DNA from: Aquincola tertiaricarbonis
GTDB lineage: Bacteria > Pseudomonadota > Gammaproteobacteria > Burkholderiales > Burkholderiaceae_C
DNA: 42,148 nt
Reading direction: 5' to 3'
NCBI RefSeq assembly: GCF_000969605.1
Contig: NZ_JZUE01000035.1
Span: forward strand, 1 to 42,148
Position 1 is the first letter of the stretch. Every line of letters starts with the position of its first letter. The notes under the pieces were generated by a model. It was given only the letters and a program-made list of their open reading frames with translations. It was not told where the DNA came from and searched no databases. Shown here in pieces: positions 26,742-35,045 of this stretch. The translations under genes were made by a program, and so were the position numbers.

Positions 26742-27560
26742 TCAGGCCGGCAACCGCCGCGCCCGGCGGCCCGCCAGGCGGGCCACCACCGCCAGCCCGG
26801 CCAGCGCCATCGCCCAGGTGGAGGGCTCCGGCACCGCCGTCACCTGGCTGAAGCCCGAGACCGTCAACGTGGTGCCCGCGGCGCCCACGCCGGCGAAGCT
26901 GAGCGAGCGGCCCGAGACCGAACGTCCGTCGTCCGACAGCGCCAGCCGCACCAGCAGGCTTTCATTCGGGCCCAGCGTCGGCGCGTTCCATTGCAGGCCC
27001 ATCACCGCGTCGCAACCGGCCGGGGCCAGGCAGGCGGCATCGGGCGCCGCGTCGGTCAGGTTGGCATTGACCGCAAAGCGGCCCAGGATGTTGTCGAAGG
27101 GGTCGGCCGTGGCCGCATGCACCTCGCGGCGCACCGGGTCGCCGGCCACGGCCGCGCCCCAGGTCTCGGTGACCCGGTCCAGGAAGTTCAGCTGCTCGCC
27201 GTCGGGGTTGGCGAACACCATGAAGCGCAGCTGCGAGAAGCTGTCGGTGGCGCTGCTGTTGGTGATGCGGTAGTCCACCGTCATCAGGCCGCTGCCCGCG
27301 CCGGCCACCGACACCGCGTAGTCCAGCGCGCTGTTGAGCGTGGTGACGCTGGCCGGCCCGCCGGGCGAACCCAGGCCGTTGATGAACAGCCGCGGCGTGA
27401 GCTGGAACACGTTGCCGGCCAGGCCGTAGGCGATGTTCTCGAAGCCGCCTTCGAAGTCGGGGCCGGTGCCGCCGGCCACCGCGGCCTGGGCGGCGGGCAC
27501 GGCCAGTGCGCAGGCCAGGGCGCAGGCGGCGGTCAGGGGCAGCAGAGAGGTTCTTGCCAT
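26742..27560 (-). CDS. PEP-CTERM sorting domain protein
   Basis: The 272-residue protein has a signal peptide (MARTSLLPLTAACALACALAVPAAQA) and a C-terminal PEP-CTERM signal: the VPEPSTWAM motif, a hydrophobic helix (ALAGLAVVARLAG) and a basic RRARR tail. Such proteins are cleaved by exosortase (EpsH) and are usually linked to exopolysaccharide. The central 200 residues are beta-rich and give no recognised domain; two cysteines in AACLAPAGCD may form a disulfide. The ATG at 27560 is chosen because the signal peptide begins there. No exosortase gene is in the window. Confidence 0.9.
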   Translation of the reverse strand: MARTSLLPLTAACALACALAVPAAQAAVAGGTGPDFEGGFENIAYGLAGNVFQLTPRLFINGLGSPGGPASVTTLNSALDYAVSVAGAGSGLMTVDYRITNSSATDSFSQLRFMVFANPDGEQLNFLDRVTETWGAAVAGDPVRREVHAATADPFDNILGRFAVNANLTDAAPDAACLAPAGCDAVMGLQWNAPTLGPNESLLVRLALSDDGRSVSGRSLSFAGVGAAGTTLTVSGFSQVTAVPEPSTWAMALAGLAVVARLAGRRARRLPA

Positions 27561-27589
27561 GAGAGGGCTCCTTGAAAGGGTGCGGGGCT

Positions 27590-28714
27590 TCAGCGCAGCG
27601 CGCCTTCGGCCTCGGTGGGTGCCAGCAGGTCGTATTCGCGCACCAGGCCGGGCGCGGCGAAGGCCTTCTCGGAGGTCTGCAGCCGCTCCCGCGTCGCCTG
27701 GGAGACGATGACCTTCACCGCCGGCTGCAGCACGCCGCACACCGGGCACAGCGGCGGGTTGGGATCGTCGGGATGCGGATAGCCCTTGCGCAGCGCGATC
27801 AGCACCGACATCGAGCGCACTTCGCGCACGCCCTCGTTCCACAGGTCCTGGGTGATCTCGTTGACCAGCGTGCTGGCCGACTTGGCACGCCGGGCGTCGG
27901 TCTTGGGATCGATCTGCGCATCCGACCAGCCCTGCACCTGCGCGAACTGCACGCCGGCGTCGTTGATGGCGATCACCGCCTGCCCGGGCGCGATCACATG
28001 GTCCAGCGCCACGCCGCTGGTGCCGTCCCGCAGCAGGCCACCGGGCACCAGGAAGGCCCGCGGCAGCACCACCACCTTCTGCAGCTCGAACTGCCGGGCA
28101 TTGGCGCCGGGCTCGTCGGCCGCGCCGGCCACCAGCGTGCGCACCGGCAGCGGCACCTTGGCGCCCGGCGGCGCCTGCGGGATCTCCGACTTGGGAATGC
28201 CCAGCAGCTCGGCGAAGGCCAGCGCGGTCTTGTAGGCGTCCTCGTCGGTGAGCTTCAGCGGCTGCGGCGTGCCCTCGTCGCCCGGCTTGAAGGCGGCGCG
28301 GCGGAAGTAGCGGATGTCGCCCTGGCCGATGTTCTTGCTGAAGGCCAGCTGCACGTAGGCGCCGGCCGGGTCATCGCGCCCGCCGAGTTCCAGCGTGCAC
28401 AGGCCTTCGTCCGGCTCCTTCATCGGCGTGGTGGCGCCGCGGCATTCGGGCGCCGCACTGGGGCTGCCGCGGCCGAACACCGCCTGCGACACGCGGCCGG
28501 GATTGAAGCCGCGCGAGATGGCGCCATCGGGCCGCACGTTGGCCAGCTTGCCGACCACCTCGCCCGGGCCGTTGGGCATCACCCGCGACAGCGCGGCGGC
28601 CACGTCCTTCTGCAGCACGTCGAGCCGGCTCTGCGCCTGCACCGGCAGGCAGCAGGCCAGGGCGGCCAGGGCCGCGCAGGCAGCGGCGGTGGGATTGAGC
28701 TTGAGGGAGTTCAT
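27590..28714 (-). CDS. Exported protein of unknown function
   Basis: The 374-residue protein begins with a signal peptide (MNSLKLNPTAAACAALAALACCLPVQA, cut before QSR). The mature part has no family I recognise. It contains cysteines near residues 90 and 106 (PECRG and GLCTLEL) and a CPVCG knuckle at 323-327 that could bind a metal. The stop of the gene upstream is 15 bases away, and the PEP-CTERM gene begins 29 bases downstream, so the genes are very likely cotranscribed. Confidence 0.8.
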   Translation of the reverse strand: MNSLKLNPTAAACAALAALACCLPVQAQSRLDVLQKDVAAALSRVMPNGPGEVVGKLANVRPDGAISRGFNPGRVSQAVFGRGSPSAAPECRGATTPMKEPDEGLCTLELGGRDDPAGAYVQLAFSKNIGQGDIRYFRRAAFKPGDEGTPQPLKLTDEDAYKTALAFAELLGIPKSEIPQAPPGAKVPLPVRTLVAGAADEPGANARQFELQKVVVLPRAFLVPGGLLRDGTSGVALDHVIAPGQAVIAINDAGVQFAQVQGWSDAQIDPKTDARRAKSASTLVNEITQDLWNEGVREVRSMSVLIALRKGYPHPDDPNPPLCPVCGVLQPAVKVIVSQATRERLQTSEKAFAAPGLVREYDLLAPTEAEGALR

Positions 28715-28729
28715 GGTGTGCGTCCTGCT

Positions 28730-29650
28730 TCAGGGGTTGAAGGGGTTTTCGCCGACCGGGTCGCAGCCGCGATAGCCCATCCAGGCGTACCAGCTGCGGC
28801 CGGTGGGTGGGCCGAAGGCGGCGCTGTTGTTGTAGCGCTCGTGCAGCAGCCGGTTGAGCGCATTGCCGCCGCTGGGGCCCACGGTCATCGCGGTGGGGCA
28901 CTGGTCCTGGCAGGTGCCGAACCAGCCGAACGGGTCGTAGCCCGCGCAGGAGAACTGGTTGGACTTGTAGTGGTTGGTGACCCAGGCGGTGGCCACCGGC
29001 ATCACGTGGCCGTCGCTGGCGGTGTCGCGGTAGTCGCCGTTGAAGCTGGAGCTGATCCACATGATCCCGTGGAAGCCCGTCATCACATGCAGGCCCTTGG
29101 CGGTGCCGGGCTCCTTCATGGCCACCCGCATGTTGCTGAAGTAGTTGTCGTTCAGGCTGTAGCAGGACGAGGCGTGCAGGAATTTCAGGCTCTTGTCGCC
29201 CACGAAGGTGGTGCCGCCGGCACCGCCCATGCGCAGGCTGCACTGGTTCTTCCAGCTGTTGCGCATCAGGGCGCCCCAGGCATTGCCGGCATCGAAGCCA
29301 TGCGCGGCCACGATGGCCGCGTCGGGCCAGTCTACGTAGGCGAAGTCCAGGCAGCCGGCATCGAAGCTGGGGTCGCAGAAGCGCTGCAGCGTGGTGTTGC
29401 CGTCGACGAACTTGCCGGTCTTGCTGTGGCCGATGGCGCCCATGCGGTCGTACCAGGCCGTGGCCATGCCGGGCCAGGAACCGCGGTCGGCGTCGGTGTC
29501 GCCGGGCGCGCAGTTGCCACCGCTCCAGTTGCCGATGGCGTACATGTCGACCTTGAAGGCCAGGGCCGTGGACAGGCCGGTGGAGACGGCGGCCGCGGCC
29601 GCCAGCCGGATCAGCAGGCGCCGGTGATGGGGTGGGATGAGGATCTTCAA
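28730..29650 (-). CDS. Exported cysteine-rich protein with caspase-like His-Gly and Cys motifs (DUF6345-like)
   Basis: The 306-residue product is read from a TTG at 29650, preceded by GGAGG six bases upstream. It starts with a signal peptide (KILIPPHHRRLLIRLAAAAAVSTGLSTALA). The mature part has ten cysteines. The segment AAIVAAHGFDAGNAWG (His117-Gly118) and later LKFLHASSCYSLND (Cys163) have the spacing and setting of the catalytic dyad in caspase-fold peptidases, followed by LHVMTGFHGIMW. This layout resembles the DUF6345 family, known to me only as secreted proteins. Peptidase activity is an inference. It is the first gene of the exported-protein group. Confidence 0.75.
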   Translation of the reverse strand: MKILIPPHHRRLLIRLAAAAAVSTGLSTALAFKVDMYAIGNWSGGNCAPGDTDADRGSWPGMATAWYDRMGAIGHSKTGKFVDGNTTLQRFCDPSFDAGCLDFAYVDWPDAAIVAAHGFDAGNAWGALMRNSWKNQCSLRMGGAGGTTFVGDKSLKFLHASSCYSLNDNYFSNMRVAMKEPGTAKGLHVMTGFHGIMWISSSFNGDYRDTASDGHVMPVATAWVTNHYKSNQFSCAGYDPFGWFGTCQDQCPTAMTVGPSGGNALNRLLHERYNNSAAFGPPTGRSWYAWMGYRGCDPVGENPFNP

Positions 29651-29865
29651 GGTGTGCCTCCTGTGCGGGCCGGCCGCCAGCGGGTTGCAGCGGCCGTGCT
29701 TCAAAGGTAGGCGGCCGACCCGTGCGGCAACACCCCCGGCGCACTTCAACAATGGGGGCCCGGAAGGGGGTGCGGGGGGCCGCGGCGGGGGCGCCCATGT
29801 GGGGGAAGGGCGGCTCGCATAATCGCCGCCGCACCCGCTGTCCAACCCTCAACACCTGCCGTCCC

Positions 29866-31563
29866 ATGAACACTCGCCCCGCCGGCCACGCTTTGGTCGA
29901 AGCCCTCGTTGCACAAGGCGTCGACACCGCCTTCGGCGTGCCCGGTGAAAGCTACCTGGCCGTGCTCGACGGCTTCCATGAACACCGCGAGCGCATCCGC
30001 TTCGTGGCCTGCCGGCAGGAGGGCGGCGCCGCCTTCATGGCCGAGGCGCAGGGCAAGCTCAGCGGCCGCCCGGGCATCTGCTTCGTCACCCGCGGCCCCG
30101 GCGCCACCAATGCCAGCATCGGCGTGCACACCGCCTTCCAGGACTCCACGCCGATGGTGCTGTTCGTCGGCCAGGTGGCCAGCGACCAGCGCGACCGCGA
30201 GGCTTTCCAGGAGCTGGACTACCGGCAGGTGTTCGGCCCCGGCACGCTGGGCATGGCCAAGTGGGTGGGCGAGGTGCACGACGCCGACCGCCTGCCCGAG
30301 TACGTGGCCCGCGCCTTCCATACCGCGATGCAGGGCCGGCCGGGACCGGTGGTGCTGGTGCTGCCCGAGGACATGCTGGCCGCGCCCACCGCGGCGCCGG
30401 TGCTGCCGCGCATCGAACCCGCCACCGCCTGGCCCGCACCCGGCGCGATGCGCGACCTGCGTGCAATGCTGGCTGCAGCGCAGAGGCCTTTCGTCATCGC
30501 CGGCGGCAGCGGCTGGACGGCCGAGAGCGTGCAGGCGCTGCAGCGCTTCGCCGAGAACTGGGGCCTGCCGGTGGGCTGCGGCTTCCGCTTCCAGGACACC
30601 TTCGACAACCGCCATCCGCTGTATGCGGGCGACGTGGGCATCGCCATCAACCCGAAGCTGGCGCAGCGCATCCGCGAGGCCGACCTGGTGCTGGCCGTGG
30701 GCGTGCGCCTGGGCGAGATGACCACCAGCGGCTACACCCTGCTGCAGGTGCCGCGGCCGGCACAGAAGCTGGTGCACATGCATGCCGGTGCCGAGGAACT
30801 GGGCCGCGTGTACAGCGCCGACCTGATGCTGCAGAGCGCGATGTGCCATGCCGGCAAGGCGCTGGAGACGCTGGCCGCTCCCGCCGGCACGCCGCGCTGG
30901 GCCGACTGGGCCGCCGCCGCGCATGCCGACTACGAGGCCAACCACGTCGCGCCCGAGGTGGTGCCGATGGACATGGCCCAGGTGATGAAGACCATCCAGC
31001 GCCTGGCACCCAAGGACACCGTGTACACCAACGGCGCGGGCAACTATGCCGGCTGGCTGCACCGCTATGTGCGCTACTTCGGGCTGCAGCACCACGGCCG
31101 CACGCAGCTCGCGCCCACCTCGGGCGCGATGGGCTACGGCGTGCCGGCGGCGGTGGCGGCCTCGCTGCTGCAGCCGCAGCGCACCGTGGTCAACATCGCC
31201 GGCGACGGCGACTTCCTGATGACCGGCCAGGAGCTGGCCACCGCCACCGGCTACGGCGCCACGCGGCTCATCAGCGTGGTGGTGGACAACGGCACCTACG
31301 GCACCATCCGCATGCACCAGGAGCGCGACTACCCTGGCCGCGTGAGCGGCAGCGACCTGTTCAACCCCGACTTCGCCGCGCTGGCCCGGGCCTACGGCTG
31401 GCGCGCCGAGCGCATCGACGCAACCGCGCAGTTCGAGCCGGCCTTCGCTGCCGCCCTCGACAGTGGCCGCCCCACGCTGCTGCATGTGAAGCTGGACACT
31501 GACGTCAGTACCACCCGCAGCACCCTGAGCGCCATTCGCGCAGCAGCTATGAAGAAAAAATGA
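29866..31563 (+). CDS. Thiamine diphosphate-dependent enzyme of the acetolactate synthase/benzoylformate decarboxylase superfamily
   Basis: The 565-residue protein has the three domains of the IlvB-like superfamily. The N-terminal Pyr domain has the cofactor-activating Glu52 in ACRQEGGAAFMAEA and FVTRGPGATNASIGVHTAFQD. The central domain is at about 190-330. The C-terminal domain has the TPP motif GDGDFLMTGQELATAT starting at 446 and ending in VVVDNGTYGTIR. It starts at the ATG at 29866; a CATAAT box at 29818-29823 could be the -10. No small regulatory subunit gene is next to it, so it is probably not the biosynthetic acetolactate synthase. The substrate is unknown. It stands alone between the exported-protein group and the giant repeat gene. 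Confidence 0.88.
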   Translation: MNTRPAGHALVEALVAQGVDTAFGVPGESYLAVLDGFHEHRERIRFVACRQEGGAAFMAEAQGKLSGRPGICFVTRGPGATNASIGVHTAFQDSTPMVLFVGQVASDQRDREAFQELDYRQVFGPGTLGMAKWVGEVHDADRLPEYVARAFHTAMQGRPGPVVLVLPEDMLAAPTAAPVLPRIEPATAWPAPGAMRDLRAMLAAAQRPFVIAGGSGWTAESVQALQRFAENWGLPVGCGFRFQDTFDNRHPLYAGDVGIAINPKLAQRIREADLVLAVGVRLGEMTTSGYTLLQVPRPAQKLVHMHAGAEELGRVYSADLMLQSAMCHAGKALETLAAPAGTPRWADWAAAAHADYEANHVAPEVVPMDMAQVMKTIQRLAPKDTVYTNGAGNYAGWLHRYVRYFGLQHHGRTQLAPTSGAMGYGVPAAVAASLLQPQRTVVNIAGDGDFLMTGQELATATGYGATRLISVVVDNGTYGTIRMHQERDYPGRVSGSDLFNPDFAALARAYGWRAERIDATAQFEPAFAAALDSGRPTLLHVKLDTDVSTTRSTLSAIRAAAMKKK

Positions 31564-31571
31564 TGAAGTCA

Positions 31572-31637
31572 AGGGGGTGAGCAGACACTGATCCCCCTAG
31601 GCTGTGGAAATTCGCGCAGTCTCAGCAATTTAGGGGT
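31572..31637. promoter_or_regulatory. Cluster of G5/C5 boxes in the region before the giant repeat gene
   Basis: The 176 bases between the stop at 31563 and the start at 31740 hold AGGGGG (31572-31577), TCCCCCTAGG (31592-31601) and TTTAGGGGTT (31629-31638). The first two form a six-base inverted repeat with 15 bases between, and CCCCTA with TAGGGG forms a second one. The region is less GC-rich than its surroundings and so likely holds the promoter. No regulator is identified. Confidence 0.35.
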
Positions 31638-31739
31638 TGTTGCTCAATGCAACGCCAGCCAACACTCGGAGAACAACTGTTACGTCTCGGCGCGCTGGTG
31701 CGCCGCTTCGTTACAGCCACAACATTCGAGGAGCGGGCA

Positions 31740-34700
31740 ATGGGCGTCGTGTTTGGCGAAAGCGCGGTCAACGTTTTCCAACCGGGCAGCCAGGAGGCGC
31801 CGAAGGTCACGGTGCTGGCCGATGGCAGCTACGTGGTGGTCTGGCAGTCGTACGGCCAGGACGACTCCGACAGCCAGGGCATCTATGCCCAGCGCTTCAG
31901 CGCGGCCGGCGTGGCCGTAGGGCCCGAGTGGCGCATCAACCAGCTCTCCGAAGGGGGCCAGCACAGCCCGCGCATCACCGCCTTGAGCGATGGCGGCTGG
32001 GTGGTCACCTGGCAGGACGACGCCGAGGCCGATGGCAGCAGCACCGGCGTGATGGGCCAGCGCTTCAACGCGGACGGCGTGCCGCAGGGCGCCAACTTCG
32101 TGGTGAACGCCACCACCAGCAGCTCCCAGTACGACGGCGCGGTGGCGGGCTACACCGGCGGCTTCGCGGCGGTATGGTCGTCGGCCCAGGCCGGTGGCAA
32201 CGGCTACGACATCATCCTGCGCCGCTTCGACAACACCGGCGCCACGGTGCTGGCGGAAACCCGCATCTCCACCGTGCCGGGCAGCCCGGGCAGCGCCCAG
32301 GCCGGCACGCAGGAGCAGGCCGACATCGCTGCGCGGGCGGACGGCAGCCTGGTCATCGTCTGGACCGACCAGGGCGGCAGCGATGGCAGCAGCTACGGCG
32401 TGTACGGCCGCACCGTGGCGGCCGACGGCACGCTGGGCAATCCCTTCCTGGTCAACACCTTCACCAGCGGCGCGCAGTACGAGCCCAGCGTGGCGATGCT
32501 GTCGGGCGGCGGCTTCGTCGTGGTGTGGCGCTCCGATGCGCAGGACGGCAGCAGTGCCGGCGTCTACGGCCAGCGCTTCGACGCAGCCGGCGCGAAGGTG
32601 GGCGCGGCCTTCCTGGTCAACGAGACCACCAACGGCGGCCAGTACCAGCCCTCGGTCACCGGCCTGTCCACCGGCGGCTTCGTCGTCACCTGGTTCAACG
32701 ACAACTACGACAGCAGCGGCAGCGGCAGCACGGCCGACGTGTACCTGCGGGAATACAGCGCGGCGGGCGTGGCCCTCACCGGCCAGCAGAAGCTGGCGTC
32801 CGGCAGCAACAGCACCGAGTACCAGCCCGACATCGCCGACCTGGGCAACGGCAACTACGTGGTGGTCTATGCCGACTACGTCACCGCCGCGGGCCCCGGC
32901 GACAACACCTATCGCATCGCGCAGCAGATCTTCGGCGATGCCAATCCGCCGGTTCGCCAGGCCGACCCCACGCTGGGCGACTTCACCGGCACCGTGACCT
33001 TCGCCGAAAACCTGGTGAACACCGCGCCGCAGGTGATCGACGCAGCCATCAGCCTGGCGGACAGCGATTCCGCCGACCTGGCCGGCGGCCGGCTCGACCT
33101 GTTCTATGTGCAGGGCGGTGATGCCACCGACCAGCTGGGCGTGCGGCACCAGGGCAACGGCTTTGGCCAGATCGGCCTGGCCGGCAGCACCGTCAGTTAC
33201 GGCGGCGTGGCCATCGGCACGCTGAGCGGCGGCGCCAACGGCGCCAACCTCGTCATCAGCTTCAATGCCAGCGCCACCGTGGATGCGGTGGAAGCGCTGG
33301 TGCAGAACCTCACCTACGCCAGCACCTCGCAGAGCCCGCAGCCCAGCCGCACGGTGGGCCTGCGCATCAGCGACGGCGACGGCGGCAGCAGCGAGGCCAG
33401 CACCGTCACCATCCAGGTGACGGCCGAGCTGGACGGCCGGCCGGTGGCGCATGGGGAGGAGGCGGTCAACAGCTACCGCGCCAGCACGCAGGACACACCC
33501 ACCATCGCGGTGCTGGCCGATGGCAGCTACGTCATCGCCTGGGAGTCGCAGGCCCAGGACGGCGCCGGCACCGGCGTGTACTGGCAGCGCTTCGCGGCCA
33601 ACGGCACCGCCATCGGCCCCGAGGTGCGTGCGGCCGGCGCCACGGAAGGCGAGCAGCGCCAGCCGCACCTGGCGGCCTTGAGCGACGGCGGCTTCGTGCT
33701 CACGTGGGAAGACAACTCCGGCGTGGACGGCAGCGGGCAGGGCGTGATCGGCCAGCGCTACAACGGCGCCGGCGTGGCCCAGGGCGGCAACTTCATCGTC
33801 AACACCACCACCAGCAGCGCGCAGTACGACGGCGCGGTGGCGGGCTACACCGGCGGCTTCGCGGCGGTGTGGTCGTCGGCCCAGGCGGGTGGCAATGGCT
33901 ACGACATCTACCTCAAGCGCTTCGACAACACCGGTGCGGTGACGCTGGCGGAGACCCGCATCTCCACCGTGCCGGGCCAGCCGGGCACGGCACAGCCCAG
34001 CACGCAGGAGCAGGCGCAAATCGCCGCCCGCGCCGACGGCAGCCTGGTGGTGGTGTGGACCGACCAGGGCGGCAACGACGGCAGCAGCTACGGCGTCTAT
34101 GGCCGCACCGTGGCGGCCAACGGCACGCTGGGCGACACCTTCCTCGTCAATGGCAGCACTGCCGGCGCGCAGTACGAGCCCGCGGTGGCGCTGCTGAGCA
34201 ATGGCGGCTTCGTCGTGGTCTGGCGCTCCGACGGCCAGGACGGCAGCAGCGCCGGGGTGTATGGCCAGCGCTTCGATGCCGCGGGCGTGAAGGTCGGCGG
34301 CGAGTTCCTGGTCAACGAGAGCACCACCGGCGGCCAGTACCAGCCGGCGGTCACCGGCCTGTCCACCGGTGAGCGACGGCGGCCAGGACGGCAGCGGCGG
34401 CAGCATCCACCTGCAGCGCTTCGCCGCCAACGGCAGTGCCCAGGGCGCCGAGGTGCAGGTCAACAGCTACACCCTCAACACGCAGAACCAGCCGGCGGTC
34501 TCCGGGCTGGCCGATGGCGGTTACGTGGTGGCCTGGACCAGCGGCCACGACGGCAGCGGCAGCGGCGTGTATGCGCAGCGCTTCAACGCCGCCGGCCAGC
34601 CGGCGGGAGGCGAGTTCCGCGTCAACACCACCATCACCAGCACCCAGAACATGCCCACGGTGCTGGGCCTGGCCGACGGCAGCTTCGTGGTGGCCTACGA

Positions 34701-35045
34701 AAGCGACTATTCCAATGCCACCGCCGGCTACACCTACGACGTGCTGGGCCAGCGCTTCGCGGCCGATGGCACGCCGCTGGGCGCCGAGTTCACGCTCAAC
34801 AGCAATGTGAACGGCAGCCAGGTGCAGCCCCAGCTCGCCAGCCTGGCCGGCGGCGGCTTCGTGGCGGCGTGGACCGACACCAGCGGTGCCGACGGCAGCG
34901 GCTACGGCATCGTGCTGCAGCGCTTCGCGGCCGATGGCAGCAAGCTGGGGTCGGAGATCATCGCCAACACCACCGTGGCCGGCACGCAGCAGGGCGCCGA
35001 CGTGGTGGGCCTGGCCGGCGGCGGCTTCGTGGCGGTGTGGCATGA
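31740..35045 (+). CDS. Giant repeat protein, first part, frame-disrupted near 34370
   Basis: The frame reads 1101 residues; homologous sequence ends at residue 877. There is no signal peptide. GAGGAG lies seven bases upstream of the ATG at 31740; a start at 31647 has no ribosome site. Residues 10-410 hold seven repeats of about 50 residues with the pattern VNxxTxxxQxxPxVxxLxxGGFVVxWxSxxQDGSxxGVYGQRFxAxGxxVGxEF. A domain of about 150 residues follows (32990-33440, with TFAENLVNTAPQVIDA and LRISDGDGG). Then come five complete repeats and half of a sixth. After GLSTG (34370) the frame becomes Arg/Pro/Gln-rich, unrelated sequence up to the stop at 35045, while the repeat continues in another frame. 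Absence of a signal peptide fits type I secretion, but no secretion gene is visible. Confidence 0.8.
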   Translation: MGVVFGESAVNVFQPGSQEAPKVTVLADGSYVVVWQSYGQDDSDSQGIYAQRFSAAGVAVGPEWRINQLSEGGQHSPRITALSDGGWVVTWQDDAEADGSSTGVMGQRFNADGVPQGANFVVNATTSSSQYDGAVAGYTGGFAAVWSSAQAGGNGYDIILRRFDNTGATVLAETRISTVPGSPGSAQAGTQEQADIAARADGSLVIVWTDQGGSDGSSYGVYGRTVAADGTLGNPFLVNTFTSGAQYEPSVAMLSGGGFVVVWRSDAQDGSSAGVYGQRFDAAGAKVGAAFLVNETTNGGQYQPSVTGLSTGGFVVTWFNDNYDSSGSGSTADVYLREYSAAGVALTGQQKLASGSNSTEYQPDIADLGNGNYVVVYADYVTAAGPGDNTYRIAQQIFGDANPPVRQADPTLGDFTGTVTFAENLVNTAPQVIDAAISLADSDSADLAGGRLDLFYVQGGDATDQLGVRHQGNGFGQIGLAGSTVSYGGVAIGTLSGGANGANLVISFNASATVDAVEALVQNLTYASTSQSPQPSRTVGLRISDGDGGSSEASTVTIQVTAELDGRPVAHGEEAVNSYRASTQDTPTIAVLADGSYVIAWESQAQDGAGTGVYWQRFAANGTAIGPEVRAAGATEGEQRQPHLAALSDGGFVLTWEDNSGVDGSGQGVIGQRYNGAGVAQGGNFIVNTTTSSAQYDGAVAGYTGGFAAVWSSAQAGGNGYDIYLKRFDNTGAVTLAETRISTVPGQPGTAQPSTQEQAQIAARADGSLVVVWTDQGGNDGSSYGVYGRTVAANGTLGDTFLVNGSTAGAQYEPAVALLSNGGFVVVWRSDGQDGSSAGVYGQRFDAAGVKVGGEFLVNESTTGGQYQPAVTGLSTGERRRPGRQRRQHPPAALRRQRQCPGRRGAGQQLHPQHAEPAGGLRAGRWRLRGGLDQRPRRQRQRRVCAALQRRRPAGGRRVPRQHHHHQHPEHAHGAGPGRRQLRGGLRKRLFQCHRRLHLRRAGPALRGRWHAAGRRVHAQQQCERQPGAAPARQPGRRRLRGGVDRHQRCRRQRLRHRAAALRGRWQQAGVGDHRQHHRGRHAAGRRRGGPGRRRLRGGVA
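31767..34370 (+). repeat. Recent internal duplication in the giant gene, offset 1695 bases
   Basis: Sequence at about 31767-32675 recurs at about 33465-34370. Matching words in the cores (about 32104-32640 against 33799-34335) sit exactly 1695 bases apart and are nearly identical, for example GTACGACGGCGCGGTGGCGG in both. A single codon difference at the left end changes the offset to 1698. The rest of the gene has only diverged copies of the repeat. Confidence 0.8.

Noticed and set aside
34365-34375. Programmed ribosomal frameshift in the giant gene
   Set aside because: There is no slippery heptamer at the junction, and the incomplete repeat on both sides shows missing sequence rather than a simple change of frame.
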